DNA of 64,000 nt. It comes from Cepaea nemoralis. Lineage: Eukaryota > Mollusca > Gastropoda > Stylommatophora > Helicidae. The notes under the pieces were generated by a model. That model did no database searches. It saw only the letters and a list, made by a program, of their open reading frames with translations, and was not told the origin of the DNA. The stretch is from assembly GCA_014155875.1 (NCBI GenBank), contig JACEFZ010001406.1, forward strand, positions 62,001 through 126,000, given 5' to 3'. Position numbers and translations under genes: made by a program. Below, piece by piece: positions 29,853 to 41,592 of the stretch (within the stretch, counting starts at the first letter, position 1; each line of letters opens with the position of its first letter).

Positions 29853-29857
29853 CTGTT

Positions 29858-30480
29858 ATAATTTCCGACTCGGTGCTTTCCAATAATGCCACTCCAAGAG
29901 GTGGTGTCCGTGCCTACTCTGGCATTGAAATCCCCAAGGAGTATAAGTTTGTCTCCTTTGGGAACAGATGTTAATATATTGTGCAGGTCCTCATAGAACT
30001 TGTTCTTGACATTATCTTCATTGGTCATAGTTGGTGCGTAGACTCTCACAATGGTTGCATGCTTCCTTCCATTCAGCAGGGGCAATTTAATGGTCATGAG
30101 CCTGTCGTTTATAGCCGTTGGAAATCCAGCTAGTTTGCCGACCAGAGCAGCCTTATGGCATATCCCACACCGGATTGGCGTCTTTCCTCGCTTTTCCTTC
30201 CACTCCAGAAAAATATGTAGCCGGCACCTATTTCACAGATTTGGCCTACTTCTGCAAGTTGTGTCTCGCTCAAGGCTGCAATGTCGATGTTGTACCTGCC
30301 CAGCTCTCTCCCAATCCGTACTGTTCGTCTCTCTGAACCCGACACGCCATCTCTGTCAAGTAGGGTGCGTACATTCCAGGTTCCGATTGTTAAGGGAATA
30401 TGATTTGCTCTTTTAGCTTTACCTGTTTTGTCTTTGTTTGTATGTCGAACGCAGTTTAGGGTACCCACCAACCGCGGCAA
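29858..30480 (-). pseudogene. Line-B AP-endonuclease N-terminal half
   Basis: TIGTWNVRTLLDRDG (motif with Asn and Arg), then DIAALSETQLAEVG (catalytic Glu), then, after a frame change near 30100-30120, IVRVYAPTM and LILLGDFNARVG (GDFN catalytic motif). This is the target-nicking domain of the LINE. Continues across LTR-1 at 23256. Confidence 0.8.
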
Positions 30481-31225
30481 GCTGGTTAGGTAGTGATGGA
30501 GGAGACAATGTTTAGGGCACCTTTTCTAGCCCCTTTCCTCATGCTATGGAGGTGAGCAGTGTGTTCCTATAGAGGGCTGCTCAGTCGCTTAGGGGGCTGC
30601 CGAATCTCACTGCTGCTCCGATCAGTAGAAGACGACCATATGGCCTGAGCCGCATGTGTGCAAGTCTGCCACTACGACTGCCAGCGTACCCACGCCTGCC
30701 GCTTCGCCGCTCGCCCATCGCCACAGGGCTTGAAGGTGATATATGATGTTGGATGAAGAATGACTTGCGCGATGAATTGGATTAAGTGATGAAGAGTTGC
30801 GCAATTCGTCGACTTCACTCTCTCGCCTGAGTCCATCTGAGTCCAGTGGCAAGACAAGTCAAGACGACTGGAGACGAATACAGGTGCAAGTGGATGACCA
30901 GTGGCTCTACGTGCCTTGTCGTGCTCATTACGTGCCACAACGTAATGCATGGAAAACGCGTCTTGCCCGTTGAATAAAGAATGATTCTGCCGGATGCTGT
31001 CTTCACATGCTGGGTAATCATACCCTAGTTTACCGCTTGGTTTGACACCAAATCGGCTACCAGCGCCTGGTTTAGCCAGCCTCTGACAGCTGTTGCCCGG
31101 GGATGGCCGCTGTCGCATGCTGACAGCTACTAGGAGCCACAGGCACGAGCTGGGTGTCAGGCTTGGACCAGAATGGGTCCCTGAAAAGGGCATGAGAGTC
31201 ATCCTTACCAAAGATGCTACCGATG
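30481..31225 (-). mobile_element. Line-B 5' leader
   Basis: GC-rich 0.75 kb directly upstream of the endonuclease, in contrast to the AT-rich flank beyond 31240. It has no convincing coding content. The composition break and the position mark the likely 5' end of the LINE near 31225; no TSD was found. Confidence 0.55.
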
Positions 31226-32210
31226 CCTGACACCCCTTACCCCCCAGAAATGCATTACCATTCTAAGTCAAACTATAGTTTGCCATGTTTGGACTCTCTA
31301 CTATTATGATGGAACATTCTGATAGCTACAAGAATTATCTTGCCTGTAATGCAAATTATTATCTTGTACCTCTTTTGCTACAGTATTTGAAATGTGCGCT
31401 CATCTTTGGCTGTCAAAACATGTCTTGATCGTAGCACTGATGAAGTGTCTTCTCCGTAATGCAGAGATCGTTCTTACAGTCGCTATCTAGGCATGGTGTG
31501 CACTTATTCAACTATAACACATCATCTTGATTATGTTCTTGGAATATTCTTGGGGATATTATATTTGCTAAAAATGATACTCATGATTAAAAGAAACATT
31601 TGTTAGGCAGTGTGTTTCACAGGAAGTTGCAATAAAGGCCAGTATGAATAAATACTGTATTTAGTCTGGCAGAATTTACGTTGAGTGCTATGCCTATTAT
31701 AAGTGTGAGTTAATGCCTCAGAGCAATTTCATTGAGAGATGTTGCTATATTATAAATTCCTGTGAAGGAACTGAAGTTCAGATATATGTCTTTAACCCCT
31801 ATATCTTAGAATTAGGCTGGTAAGACACATTTCACGCTGAGTGGTTTGAACTTTAGTTGTTATTATGAGATATTGTGACAAATTTGATAGTTGATAGAGG
31901 ACCTAGTTTGTAGTGTTCTCTGGAGATATATCTTGAATAATAAATATACAATATAAAGGATATGATTTAGCACGTTTTGTCTAGAGGTCACTCAAATGAG
32001 CTTAACATTCCCGCAATAGCCTTTTTGGAGAACCACTTTTCTTTGGCTCAAACCCCCACTGTGAGACTACTATGTATCTACACAGAAATTTATAAAAGAA
32101 GTAAAAGGTTCCCTCAAGACCAAAAGGAGATCTGGACTCTTCGCCCCTGTACAATTGAGGATTCATCTCTCTCATTATAATGTTGCCAGTGTGCTATTCG
32201 TCCGTCACAT
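31226..32210. other. AT-rich spacer, no gene recognised
   Basis: No domain or repeat recognised. A short open frame at 31977-32180 has no identifiable similarity. Confidence 0.45.
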
Positions 32211-32219
32211 TAGATCTAC

Positions 32220-33480
32220 CTGCCTTTATTTTGTCAGTGTGACCTATATCAGGTTGTCCCATTTCTTTGGGATTGTAGGATTCAATTATTTGTAGACAAA
32301 CTCAACAATAACTGTACATTACATCTGTTGGACAAGACATCTACATGACAGTTTCTTGGCAAAAGTGGGACATACATTCACAAGGAATTGTGTACACCAG
32401 CCATTGTACAAGACCTACATCATAAGAGATACTTGACCACATCTATACAAGACTTTTCACAATATGTATAACCACCCACATCACTTAAGACAGTCACCAG
32501 AGACAACACTTGACAGCAACTGTACAAGAAATTCACTGGGGACATGTACTTAAAACACTGGTTCAATAATACTGTTTATTGAGCTGATGGTGAGTCGAGT
32601 GATGATCCATGGTTCATCCCCCTGTCATGTCAACTCTCAACAAGGTACATTCATAATGCACGAATATGCTAACATGCATGAAGATAAACATGATACAACA
32701 CTCCTACACACTCCTCCAGCTTATCAATAAACTCTCTCCACCTCTCTTCTCTAATCTCCACTACACCATTGACTTTTATCCTTTCCTCTACTGTTAATGA
32801 GGGAAAACCAAGATAAGCCATAACCTGGGGCAAGCATAGGGACATTCTGCTCCACTGGTCTGTTTAATCCTTTTAGCACCTATGATGGGTGTTGGACAAG
32901 CTCAGGTTGCAGTTCTCCCCATGATGATTTTCCAAGTCATACTAATTATCCCCTACTGTCACAGATTGAAGAAAAGTTGCAGCCTTGTCTTTCACTGGCG
33001 AGTTGACTGTTCATGAAGTTGAGACTTAGGGTTTTGTTCTACTTTTCCTGTAGAGGAAGATCTAAGATACAAATATGTCCCAGTCTTCTTTCTCCTCAGT
33101 CTATCTCACTTACTTTACAAGTCTTCATTCTGAAAAACACTGTGTGAGCACCAGGCTGGAGATTAACTAAGATAAGTCCTAGACAAACCATCCCATGCCT
33201 TAGTCATTTCACACGGTTCATTGAATGAGGTTCACCACCATAGACTTGTTGTTTAGTTCTCAGATGTCATTGATAATCATGATCACTGAAGTCTTCAGAA
33301 CCATTCCTTTTGAGAACAGAATTGGTTCTGGATTTAGGGACTACTGGTTAGTTGTCCCAGATGATATATGGAAGCCTCTCCTCCATCCTCCTGTTCTCTG
33401 TCAATATACAAAATGTCACAACATCTCTTTACATTTGTTAAAAGATGATGTTATCATACATTAACATACACAGATGGAGA
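32220..33480 (-). mobile_element. Possible decayed LTR-element 3' end
   Basis: On the minus strand a purine-rich AGCTGGAGGAGTGTGTAGGA precedes TTGTATCATG. About 110 bp later comes AATAAACAGTATTATTGAACC, shown in part, as in an LTR with a poly(A) signal. Degenerate coding-like sequence lies upstream (33450-32730). There is no partner LTR and no definite domain, so this is a weak call. Confidence 0.25.
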
Positions 33481-35395
33481 TGGGGAGGTTAGGGTGGGTG
33501 TTGTCCAAGCACACCTCTCCTAGTTTGATGATGCAGTGTATTTCACTCTGATGCACTGTGGTAATCACAAGACTACATGCTGAGACAAGGTAGCTTAACA
33601 CAATTACAAGCATTTATATGGTCTAAGTTCCACCATGTTTGAACCACAGTAGACTTGGGCACAAAGAGGACCAGACACAATACAGCAATCATTGTGACAT
33701 AGCAACATGGGACAGGCATTGTGAAGGGAAATGGAAAATAGGCATTTACAACTGCAATCTGCATTATGTATTAACTAATGGCATTTACCCAATTAGCAGA
33801 CCAGACATCCATTCCTATGGCTGTGATGTTGGTGCATGAATGTCCTATTCCATATTCACACAGCAATGCCAGACCTCACCCCTTTTTTCACCAGACTTGA
33901 CTCACAGGTACATCATCATCATCATCATCATGTGGTCTTTCCCCACTGAGTATCTACCACAGTAGGTAACAGAAGCTCAATTGCATAGCAATTGTTCACA
34001 TATGCACCAAAGCACATATGGGAAAAACATGTTTAGTCCTTGTAAATTTGCATGAGCCATACATTATATTCAGCCAACTAAGACACAGGTTCACACACCT
34101 ATTGTCCTCTTAGGAACTAGTTTATATGAACCTGCCAACAGTAGAGGTACCCGTGTAATGCTGCAGAGAGAAATGGTATTCTCTTGAGCGTAATCTAGCC
34201 ACCAGGCCATCACATGTACTTTGCAATTCTGGCGTGCCATCACGTCCCGCCTACATATTGATATGAAGCATCTGTCTTTCTACTAATGTGAGAGGCTACT
34301 TATCAAATCACCAGCTCACTCACTCCAACATTCTCAGCATTTTACAAAGGAACTTGTACATGTTTACATTACCCATTCTAATTCAGACTGCCATATGTTA
34401 ACTCGCGAGAGCAAAGGTACAGTTGATTTAAGAATGAGTCATCCTAGGCATGAAGAATGCACACGGGGTTTGGGTTTGCGAATTTGCATGAGTGTACTAT
34501 ACATTCATCAAGCATACGCAACCAGTCACAACCAGGGATTGATATGCACTTGGAGTATACAGCGTGAAAGACATGTCAAGGTTGAAGAAGCAGTATCCAG
34601 AATTCTGGCGCACAGAAGTTCTGTTTTTCACTTTTACATTTTATTCATAAAATACTCATATATTCTTCTCTTTCGTTCACTAGGCATCCACAACATTAAA
34701 GTATGTTTTAAAGTGGTACCTGTTGTCCAGAGAACAATATATTATTGAATCTTTTAGGGCATTTTTGTCATCACGTCACAAAATAGCTACCGCTCCGGTT
34801 GGAATCTTGGCTCGAACTAATTGGATACTCAAATGTGGCCCAGTAAATAGCGTGGGCTGCCACGTACTAGCCAATGAAAAGACACGCGCATACCGCTGCC
34901 CTCCCCAACTCGTTCTGGAACATTCGATCTAATAATAGCCCTTCTATCTGGAATGGTCCCCGTTCAGACTTAAAGTATTTTTATGAATGTGTCGGGCTGG
35001 TAATGGGGAATTCTGATCCATCATGCTACAGATATCTATCTGAAATGCTTCCCTGAATGATTCTCATTTTATGTTGTATGTTTTACACTTTGTGCAAGTG
35101 GAACTCTTGGTGACTGGGATGACAATTCGCCTTCACTGACGGACAACCAAATTCTTGGTCTATGTCATTTTCTCACCTGAGTGTTCTTATGTCATCTTGA
35201 TGTATGTTGTTTGACAATGTACCAACATGAAGCAACATCACAACACATGGTAATTAATGAACATTGCCATAAACAATGATTATTATGATTGATCATTTTA
35301 TTAACATATATTTACCACACTATGTGTCTGTTATTTACTCACATTTACTTTCTGTAAATGATTGTTGCATGATTGATTTTCAACACCTATGCAAT
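33481..35395. other. No gene recognised
   Basis: Contains an (ATC)n run near 33910-33931 and no recognisable coding or repeat signature. Several frames of 60-120 codons lack any family resemblance. Confidence 0.4.
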
Positions 35396-35612
35396 ATCAT
35401 TTTCTCCGTAATCTAGTATACTCTCATAAGTAACGTGGCGACGGTGAGAATCAGCAGTGGTTCGAATCGCGTCGGTAACTTACGGGGTATGTGAGCCGGC
35501 CGCTCAGAAAGCAGTGGAAAACTACTGAGCGTAATCTTGCTAGAGAAATCAACAATCAGCTGAAAGATGCTGATGTTGACAGCGATGTCCTGTAAAGGAT
35601 ATGCAAACATTT
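35396..35612 (+). mobile_element. SINE-4 copy
   Basis: GTAATCTAGTATACTCTC, then GGTGAGAATCAGCAGTGG, the B-box-like GTGGTTCGAATCGCG, GAGCCGGCCGCTCAGAAAGC and the terminal GTCCTGTAAAGGATATGCAA. Clear partner of the full copy at 59048-59305. Confidence 0.75.
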
Positions 35613-35619
35613 AATGTAA

Positions 35620-36785
35620 GATCAAATGATGTGTTTGAAATTAATGTAAAATGATATATTCTCCCATTTTAATAGGACAAGCCTGGAATATCCAGTAATT
35701 CCTATTTTTATAATTTCAGCTAGGATGGTATAATTTACACATAATATACACTACACAATGAGATAGTCTCTGCAGAGACATAGCTGTTTGTTTGTTTGAT
35801 TCGATAGAGAACTGCAGGCAGGTGGGCTTTTGCTTGGCCTACGCAACGTGATGTTTAGTACAAATGCTGACGACTGGGGAAGGTTTTTCTTCAACGGCTT
35901 TTTCCTTGAAGAATTTTGCATCATGACATTGTGATGAGGGTGACTACCTTCGCCATACTGAAGTGGATGTCTGCCCAAATCTTACCCTCCACCATCGTCC
36001 AGCCAACTTGTCCTTGTTGCCGACTGCTGATGCTATGAAAGCTAAGTAATTTAACGAACTCTGCATAACTATTTTTACACAACACCGACACCATTACCCA
36101 GTACAATTTAAACTTTCGTCGCTGGATAGTTAGGAAGTTTATGTCATTAATTCATGTGCTTAACTCTTGTGGATTATTTTTGTGAATATTGATTTTGACT
36201 CCATTGGGAGGATTCACTAATGACCACTCCACAAAATAAGCCATTAAATATTTAGGAAAATTTCCAGATTGTGATTGTATTTCTTTCCAGTTGATGAAGC
36301 TCTTGGTTGCTTGTTGAAGCTGTTTGTTCACTTGACAATGATTACATCTTTTAAAAGTGTATGCACGTCCACTGTGGTTGGGTTAATACAAAGGGAAAAC
36401 AATATTTCAGGAGTTGAGTAGACGCCTCCAATTATTTCTCTATGACTACCCAGGACTTTAATCTTTGTGAACGGACTCTCAGCGTATTCTTTCATTACAA
36501 ATATAGAGTAGGGATTTATTTTCAAAATACTTCTCTTATTTACGCTTGGGGGATTGAGCCAATTGCTGGCCAACCGTCACAAAGGCACTTTGTCAGATCA
36601 TTTACACTTGGGACCTCAAACATTTTAAACTTTAGATATCTTGAAGCTTAGACATCTTAACCCTAGACTTGAGTTTAAAATCTTGAAGATTCCCCAGCCT
36701 TCACGAAAACAGTATACCACACTGATCTCCATGACACCGTCTTGACAGCAACAATACAGAAGGATCAACAGGAATTGATGGATAC
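35620..36785. other. Unrecognised; two minus-strand open frames
   Basis: A minus-strand frame at 36328-36573 (81 codons) and an adjacent one at about 36163-36397 without a Met start, containing TFKRCNHCQVNKQ (a C-X2-C) and KYLMAYFVEWSLVNPPNG. They may be parts of one decayed coding region, but I cannot assign a family. Confidence 0.3.
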
Positions 36786-36789
36786 AGTG

Positions 36790-37470
36790 GTTGTAGAAAG
36801 TTAATAAATGGGGCTTAGCTTGTGTAATCGTAAGACAGGTGATATCAAAGCAACAAATTGTGCCTAAACGTAGAATTAAAGTAAATGACATTATTTTAGG
36901 GCAATTGCAGAAATTAAGACATCTAGGCACGCGGATAACATCAGGTGGACTATGCATCACAGAGATAACTAACAGTATATAGAACATGCAAAAACTGCAT
37001 TCTATCAACAGAAGAATATTTAATGCAAAAGGTCCTTGTTCTTGAAACTTAGAACCATAGTCCTTGCGTGTTACGTAGTACCAGTTTTAACACATGGCTG
37101 CGAAACCTGGATAATTAGTAAACATACAATAAAATCCAAAGAAGCCTTGGAGTTGAGGTTTCATAGAAGAATGCTGAACAGCTATAAGGAGTAATTTGGA
37201 CATTTTGAGGGAGGCTAAAAGACAAAGGCAACTCATAAACATCAGAAAGAGGCAGTCATCACTTTGGTCACATTATGAGACGACAAAATCTAGAACATGT
37301 TGAGCCAACCGGACAGATTTGTGGGAAGAGGGATAGAGGACGACAGCTTGAGAAAATTCTTGAAATTCTTGGCACGGAAAGGAGGCAACACATGAATTGA
37401 TCCATGCCGTCGGAGATAGCAATTTGTAGAGAAACATGATCACCCACGCCAGCCATCAGGGCACTGGATG
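36790..37470 (+). pseudogene. Line-A RT thumb and tail, decayed
   Basis: LQKLRHLGTRITSGG, then HGCETWIISKHTIKSKEALE and FHRRMLNSYKE, then GHIMRRQNLEHVEPTGQI, in the order of the Line-A C-terminal part (YNYLETVIKSDG, CEAWTMSSQAEKHL, FGHVMRRNDLENLVTTGKI). Multiple stops. Followed by a SINE-4 fragment. Confidence 0.7.
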
Positions 37471-37474
37471 ATGA

Positions 37475-37590
37475 TGGTGAGCATCAATCGTCCAGTAAGC
37501 AATGGCAAACTACAAGGCGTAAAACTTCGTAGTAAATAACAAACAGCCAACAAATACTGGTGTTGGTAAACATTGATTTCGTTGGTTGCA
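37475..37590 (+). mobile_element. SINE-4 fragment
   Basis: CAGTAAGCAATGGCAAACTAC and CAACAAATACTGGTGTTGGT resemble the SINE-4 3' half, including the AAGCAATGGCAAACTAC block of the 59-kb copy. Degenerate. Confidence 0.4.
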
Positions 37591-38570
37591 ATACCTCAAT
37601 GACTATTCTGATGAATGAAGGATGAGTGATTGGAAGGGCCGAATATTAGACTGGATTGCGTGCCCAATTTATAACCCTTTGTAAATAAAGTTCGTTTGTT
37701 CATTCGTTCCGTTCCTAGAGCTGAATATGACGATGATATACATGGTTAATGTAGTCCCATAACCAATACTGCCGTTCAAAATTACCCCTTCACATACTCG
37801 TATTATTTCTTCTTTCACCCTAAATCCCACATTGAAGCATATAAGCCCTCAACCACCTCAAGTCAGTCCGTCTTATCCCTTGTTATTTCTTGCAGCTCTA
37901 TCCACGTCCTCCTATATTGTTCATGTTTGTCTCTAATTCACTTCTCCGCGTGTTTTTGAGTCTTTCTCTGTTTCGTTTGCCCCTTGAGTCGGAGGCAAAG
38001 GACTTACTGTTTATTCTAGTCTCAGGTTTTCTCAATGTACATACTATCTAGCGCTAGCGTACTTTCTTCACTTCTTGATTCATTGATATTTGTCTAGTCG
38101 CAATGAGCTCTATCTTTGCAGTTCCTTAATAACACTTTAGTCTTTCTATTTTGCAGAAGCACCAATGAATGAATGTATGTAGTGTATAAGTAATCGGTTC
38201 AGTCGTTCTACATGCTTCTGATCCATGCGGAAGTACTGCTGTCAAGTTTGAGCTACGATATATCTAAAGCTATATTATAAATTTAATTTCTTTTCATATC
38301 CACAAACATCTCGTTGTCACAAAAAATCCCTTTGACTGTTACCTTCTCTCCAGTCTGCTGGTGTTCATATTTTTCTGGGTGACTACATATGAGGTGGGTT
38401 GGCCACTTCCCTTCTCCGTCGCCTTTCTCTCCCACAGTCTATCCAATCCGATCCGATATGTAGATAAAAAATAACAATTCTACCTCGTTCAGCCTGCTTT
38501 TACAGCGTCTGTTATAAATGAGGTTGGTGGTTTCTTGCGGGTTTAGATTCTTTCCTGTTGTGTCTGTCAA
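37591..38570. other. No gene recognised
   Basis: No firm similarity. Parts near 37880-37990 on the minus strand have a lysine/arginine-rich, LINE-linker-like composition, but no motif. Confidence 0.35.
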
Positions 38571-38592
38571 ATTATGTTTTTCCGTGTGGCAG

Positions 38593-38595
<3 letters not shown>

Positions 38596-38647
<52 letters not shown>

Positions 38648-38648
38648 G
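38596..38648 (+). repeat. (ATT)n microsatellite
   Basis: About 17 tandem TTA/ATT units, adjoining SINE-3. Confidence 0.95.
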
Positions 38649-38766
38649 CTCTATTATTGTATCTGCAGCAAAGAACCTCAATGGCTCGGAATGCTGAAGA
38701 AGACGAAGAAGAAGAAGAAGATTATTGCTCTACATGCAATAGGATTATTATTGCTCTACATGCAAT

Positions 38767-39157
38767 TGGATCAACATCACGGCACACGGGTGCAACCCAT
38801 AAGTGCTCCGTTTTCCTCCTAACTCAAACCTGAGTCTGGAGAAACTCAGCTCAATGCACGAACTCCCTTGCATCGGCGAGGCTCCTGAAATACTTTGGGT
38901 AGATTTTTAACTCGAAATTTTGCCCGGGCAGCGCCGTTAGGCTACTCTTTTTCGATTTCCAACTACCAAGGGATTTTTAACGTGCGCAACAATACACACG
39001 GGCATCCGATCTCACTACGCAGAGACCAGGGGAAATTTTATTACTGGAAGTCCAGGTGGATTTAAAAAAAAAAATAAATCCGGTCCTCACCGGGGCTTGA
39101 GCCCGGGACCTCCAGCACTCGAGGCGGACACCATACCTCGAGACCACTCAGCCTCCC
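38767..39157 (-). mobile_element. SINE-3 copy, tRNA-derived
   Basis: The complement of GAGTGGTCTCGAGGTATGG (A-box-like) and CCCGGGCTCAAGCCC (B-box-like) lies at 39080-39155. The body AATTTTGCCCGGGCAGCGCC, TTTTCGATTTCCAACTACC and CATCACGGCACACGGGTG matches the plus-strand copies at 49381 and 55590. Confidence 0.8.
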
Positions 39158-39282
39158 AAAATGACTAAACTATAAGCTGTACATGCTCAGATCCGTGGTG
39201 GTCTGACGACATCAACAGCTACAAAATGGAGTATTTGATGTTCCTGCTGGGCGGACTGCTACTTTTGAACGGTTACAATACC

Positions 39283-39286
39283 TCGG

Positions 39287-39382
<96 letters not shown>

Positions 39383-39420
39383 GTAACTAACATAACTAAC
39401 TAACTAACTAACTAACTAAT
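39283..39420 (+). repeat. (CTAA)n microsatellite
   Basis: More than 30 CTAA units with a few point interruptions (CTAT, AAGTAA, CATAA). Confidence 0.95.
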
Positions 39421-39424
39421 CAAG

Positions 39425-39850
39425 AGAAAGGTTTACACTGCTTTCATATGCTGTGTCTGCGAAGAATACTTAGTATTAAATGGCAAGACAAAAATCACAA
39501 AAACTGAAGTTTTGGAAAGATCAGGTTGTATGACGGTGTGTTCTATGCTCAGTCTTTGTAGACTTAGATGAACAGGACACGTTAGGAGGATGGATGATGG
39601 CAGAATACCAAAGGACATCTTCTTTGGTGAATTACAGATGGGTAAGAGATCTCAGGGTCGGCTTTTACTACGGTACAAAGATGTGTGTAAGCGAGACATG
39701 ATAGATACAAGGATTGATAATGCACATTGGGAGCAAGTCGCAGCCGAATGTGTTGCGTGAAGGGCAAATGTCAGAAATGGAATAAAGACAAAAGAGAAAA
39801 TGATTACAGCTATGTCACACACTGAGCGCGTGAGATGTAACATGGTGCGT
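39425..39850 (+). pseudogene. LINE tail fragment, Line-B-like
   Basis: [20 protein letters not shown] then [20 protein letters not shown] and [11 protein letters not shown]. This is the C-terminal tail seen after RT in the Line-B group (compare AGHLTRMLDHRLPKRIFYSE at 20.9 kb). One stop lies near 39568. Inserted between a (CTAA)n array and a CA/TA array. Confidence 0.7.
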
Positions 39851-39969
39851 GATGGTCTGATCAGTCACAGTCGCTACCGTCATAGGTTGTAGGTATTATG
39901 CCTTGTTTATAGCACAATGTAATAAACAATCGTCTGTCAAGACGGCAAGGTGCCATGATATATATGTGT

Positions 39970-40093
<124 letters not shown>

Positions 40094-40094
40094 A

Positions 40095-40735
40095 TAATCA
40101 CACGCAAATAACAGCAAAGGCAATCGTTGTTAGTTCCAAAGGCCCATTATGGGCTGGGTGTGCACTCCTCTGTGGGGTATTGTAATATAATCAGGTAGCC
40201 GTGGTCGGAGCCCTAAGTGTCCATATGTATAGTGCAAAAGAACAGATAGATCATCACGGCATGGAGAGAATGGTGCTGCAGGGAGTGACCAGGACTCTGA
40301 GCAAAGGTCAGACTGCTACTGGTACCATATGTATTTGGACTTTTCACTGGCTGTTGAAGATGAGGACGGAGCACGTATGGGAATGTCCCGAGTTCTGTGA
40401 TGTCGGTTCTTGACTCAACTGAACTGAAATGAACCAAGACCTGGATACATCCTAATATAGCTCTCCACAGATGGGAAGTTCCAGTACCGGTCTTTCGCAC
40501 CCCATTGTTATAAGAGCTCTGGAATGGGAAGGGGGCGCTGCAATACAGCTCCTGTGGAGATAATAATGTGAAACCTGGTTTGTCAAAATGCCTGTATGCC
40601 AGCTTTACTCCTATAATCAGAAAGATGCAAATTTTTACTGGGAATCAAGCTATCTTAACCCAAGAGGGTCCACAATACACACACACATACACACACATTC
40701 ACTCACAAAAATATGTATATCATCATTATCATCAT
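40095..40735. other. No gene recognised
   Basis: No recognised motif. A short CACACATAC-rich run lies near 40676-40698. Confidence 0.4.
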
Positions 40736-40739
40736 CATC

Positions 40740-40915
40740 AGCATCATCACGTTCCCTGCCATGAGGCGTAGACACTCTCCGCAGATTTCAGTATTCGCTG
40801 TTCTGGATCAACTTTGCTAACGATATTCCTCCCTGACACCATTTCAGTCCATCCATCAATATCTATCTTGGTCTGTCTCTGCCTCAATTCCCACTGATCT
40901 TTCCAGTTGTCACGA
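40740..40915 (-). mobile_element. Line-A 3'-end fragment, left half
   Basis: Minus strand: GACTGGAAAGATCAGTGGG, GGAGGAATATCGTTAGCAAA and GTTGATCCAGAACAGCGA match the plus-strand tail at 47090-47230. The fragment continues beyond LTR-2 at 46278-46375, and the break falls exactly at the CACGA target-site duplication. Confidence 0.75.
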
Positions 40916-41569
40916 TGCCATGTCGTATGTCCATCTTCGCTGTGTTCTGTCATGTAAATCTAGTATAATCGAACCTGCAGCTGGTACTGGCTCATTCAAA
41001 TGGAGTAATAATAACAGTCAACAACTCTATGGTGAACTTTGAAGAATAACGTAAACTTGATAACTCAGGAACTTACCACCGCTTTATTACGGAGTTGACA
41101 GAGACATTACATATTTTGTGGTACACTATTAGAGTTCTCGTTTTTGCCGAGAGGGCATCTAATAAAAGCGTGCACTAACATTAGGTAATCAAACCTGTTC
41201 TACGCCTGGTTGTCAATCCGTATTACTTCTCCTTCGTTCGTTCACTCAGGCCGTCCTGACTGTCATCTTCCTCAGGTTTTGTCTAGATTCTGCCCGTCGT
41301 TATTGAGTCCATGGCGCTCCCAATATATGCTTCTAGCTGCTGTTCACTTGGAGTCCGCTACTAGCCTTCAAATCATCCAATAGCCACACCAAGTTGTTCC
41401 CAAATTCTAACACACTACCGTTCGTCTTGATCTCCGCACAACGTATCTTTTTGTTGTCATGCTAGCGTTGGTGTGACGTATATTCGTATCCCTTCGTTTT
41501 CCGGTGGTGTTTCCTTTGAGAGTTCTTTATCTTTTTTCTATGTCGAAATCTAGCACCTGCTCTGTAGCA
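40916..41569 (-). repeat. LTR-2 3' LTR
   Basis: In element orientation it starts TGCTACAGAGCAGG and ends CATACGACATGGCA. AATAAA is present (plus-strand TTTATT at 41083-41088). Bordered inside by the tract CATAA preceded by AAAAGAGGGGGG. A second full copy was not found. Confidence 0.75.
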
Positions 41570-41592
41570 TTATGCCCCCCTCTTTTAAATGA
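41570..41592 (-). promoter_or_regulatory. LTR-2 polypurine tract
   Basis: Minus strand TTTAAAAGAGGGGGGCATAA immediately before the LTR. Near-identical in core to the LTR-1 tract. Confidence 0.7.

Larger units (their letters stand above)
23257..29857 (-). mobile_element. LTR-1: gag/protease-only LTR retrotransposon
   Basis: The element occupies 23262-29852 (6591 bp), flanked by the 5-bp target-site duplication CTGTT (23257-23261 and 29853-29857). LTRs of 765 and 766 bp differ at about three positions. Internal ORFs on the minus strand give Gag, zinc knuckles and an aspartic protease; no RT, RNase H or integrase motif was found. It is inserted in Line-B and joining the flanks restores the LINE endonuclease order. 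The protein architecture resembles Ty3/Gypsy-type elements of aquatic invertebrates. It is non-autonomous as it stands. Confidence 0.9.

Noticed and set aside
30815..31211. 179-codon and 68-codon minus-strand frames upstream of the Line-B endonuclease
   Set aside because: They lie in the GC-rich LINE leader, overlap in different frames, and have no motif.
38558..38833. Isoleucine- or leucine-run frames
   Set aside because: Translations of an (ATT)n microsatellite.
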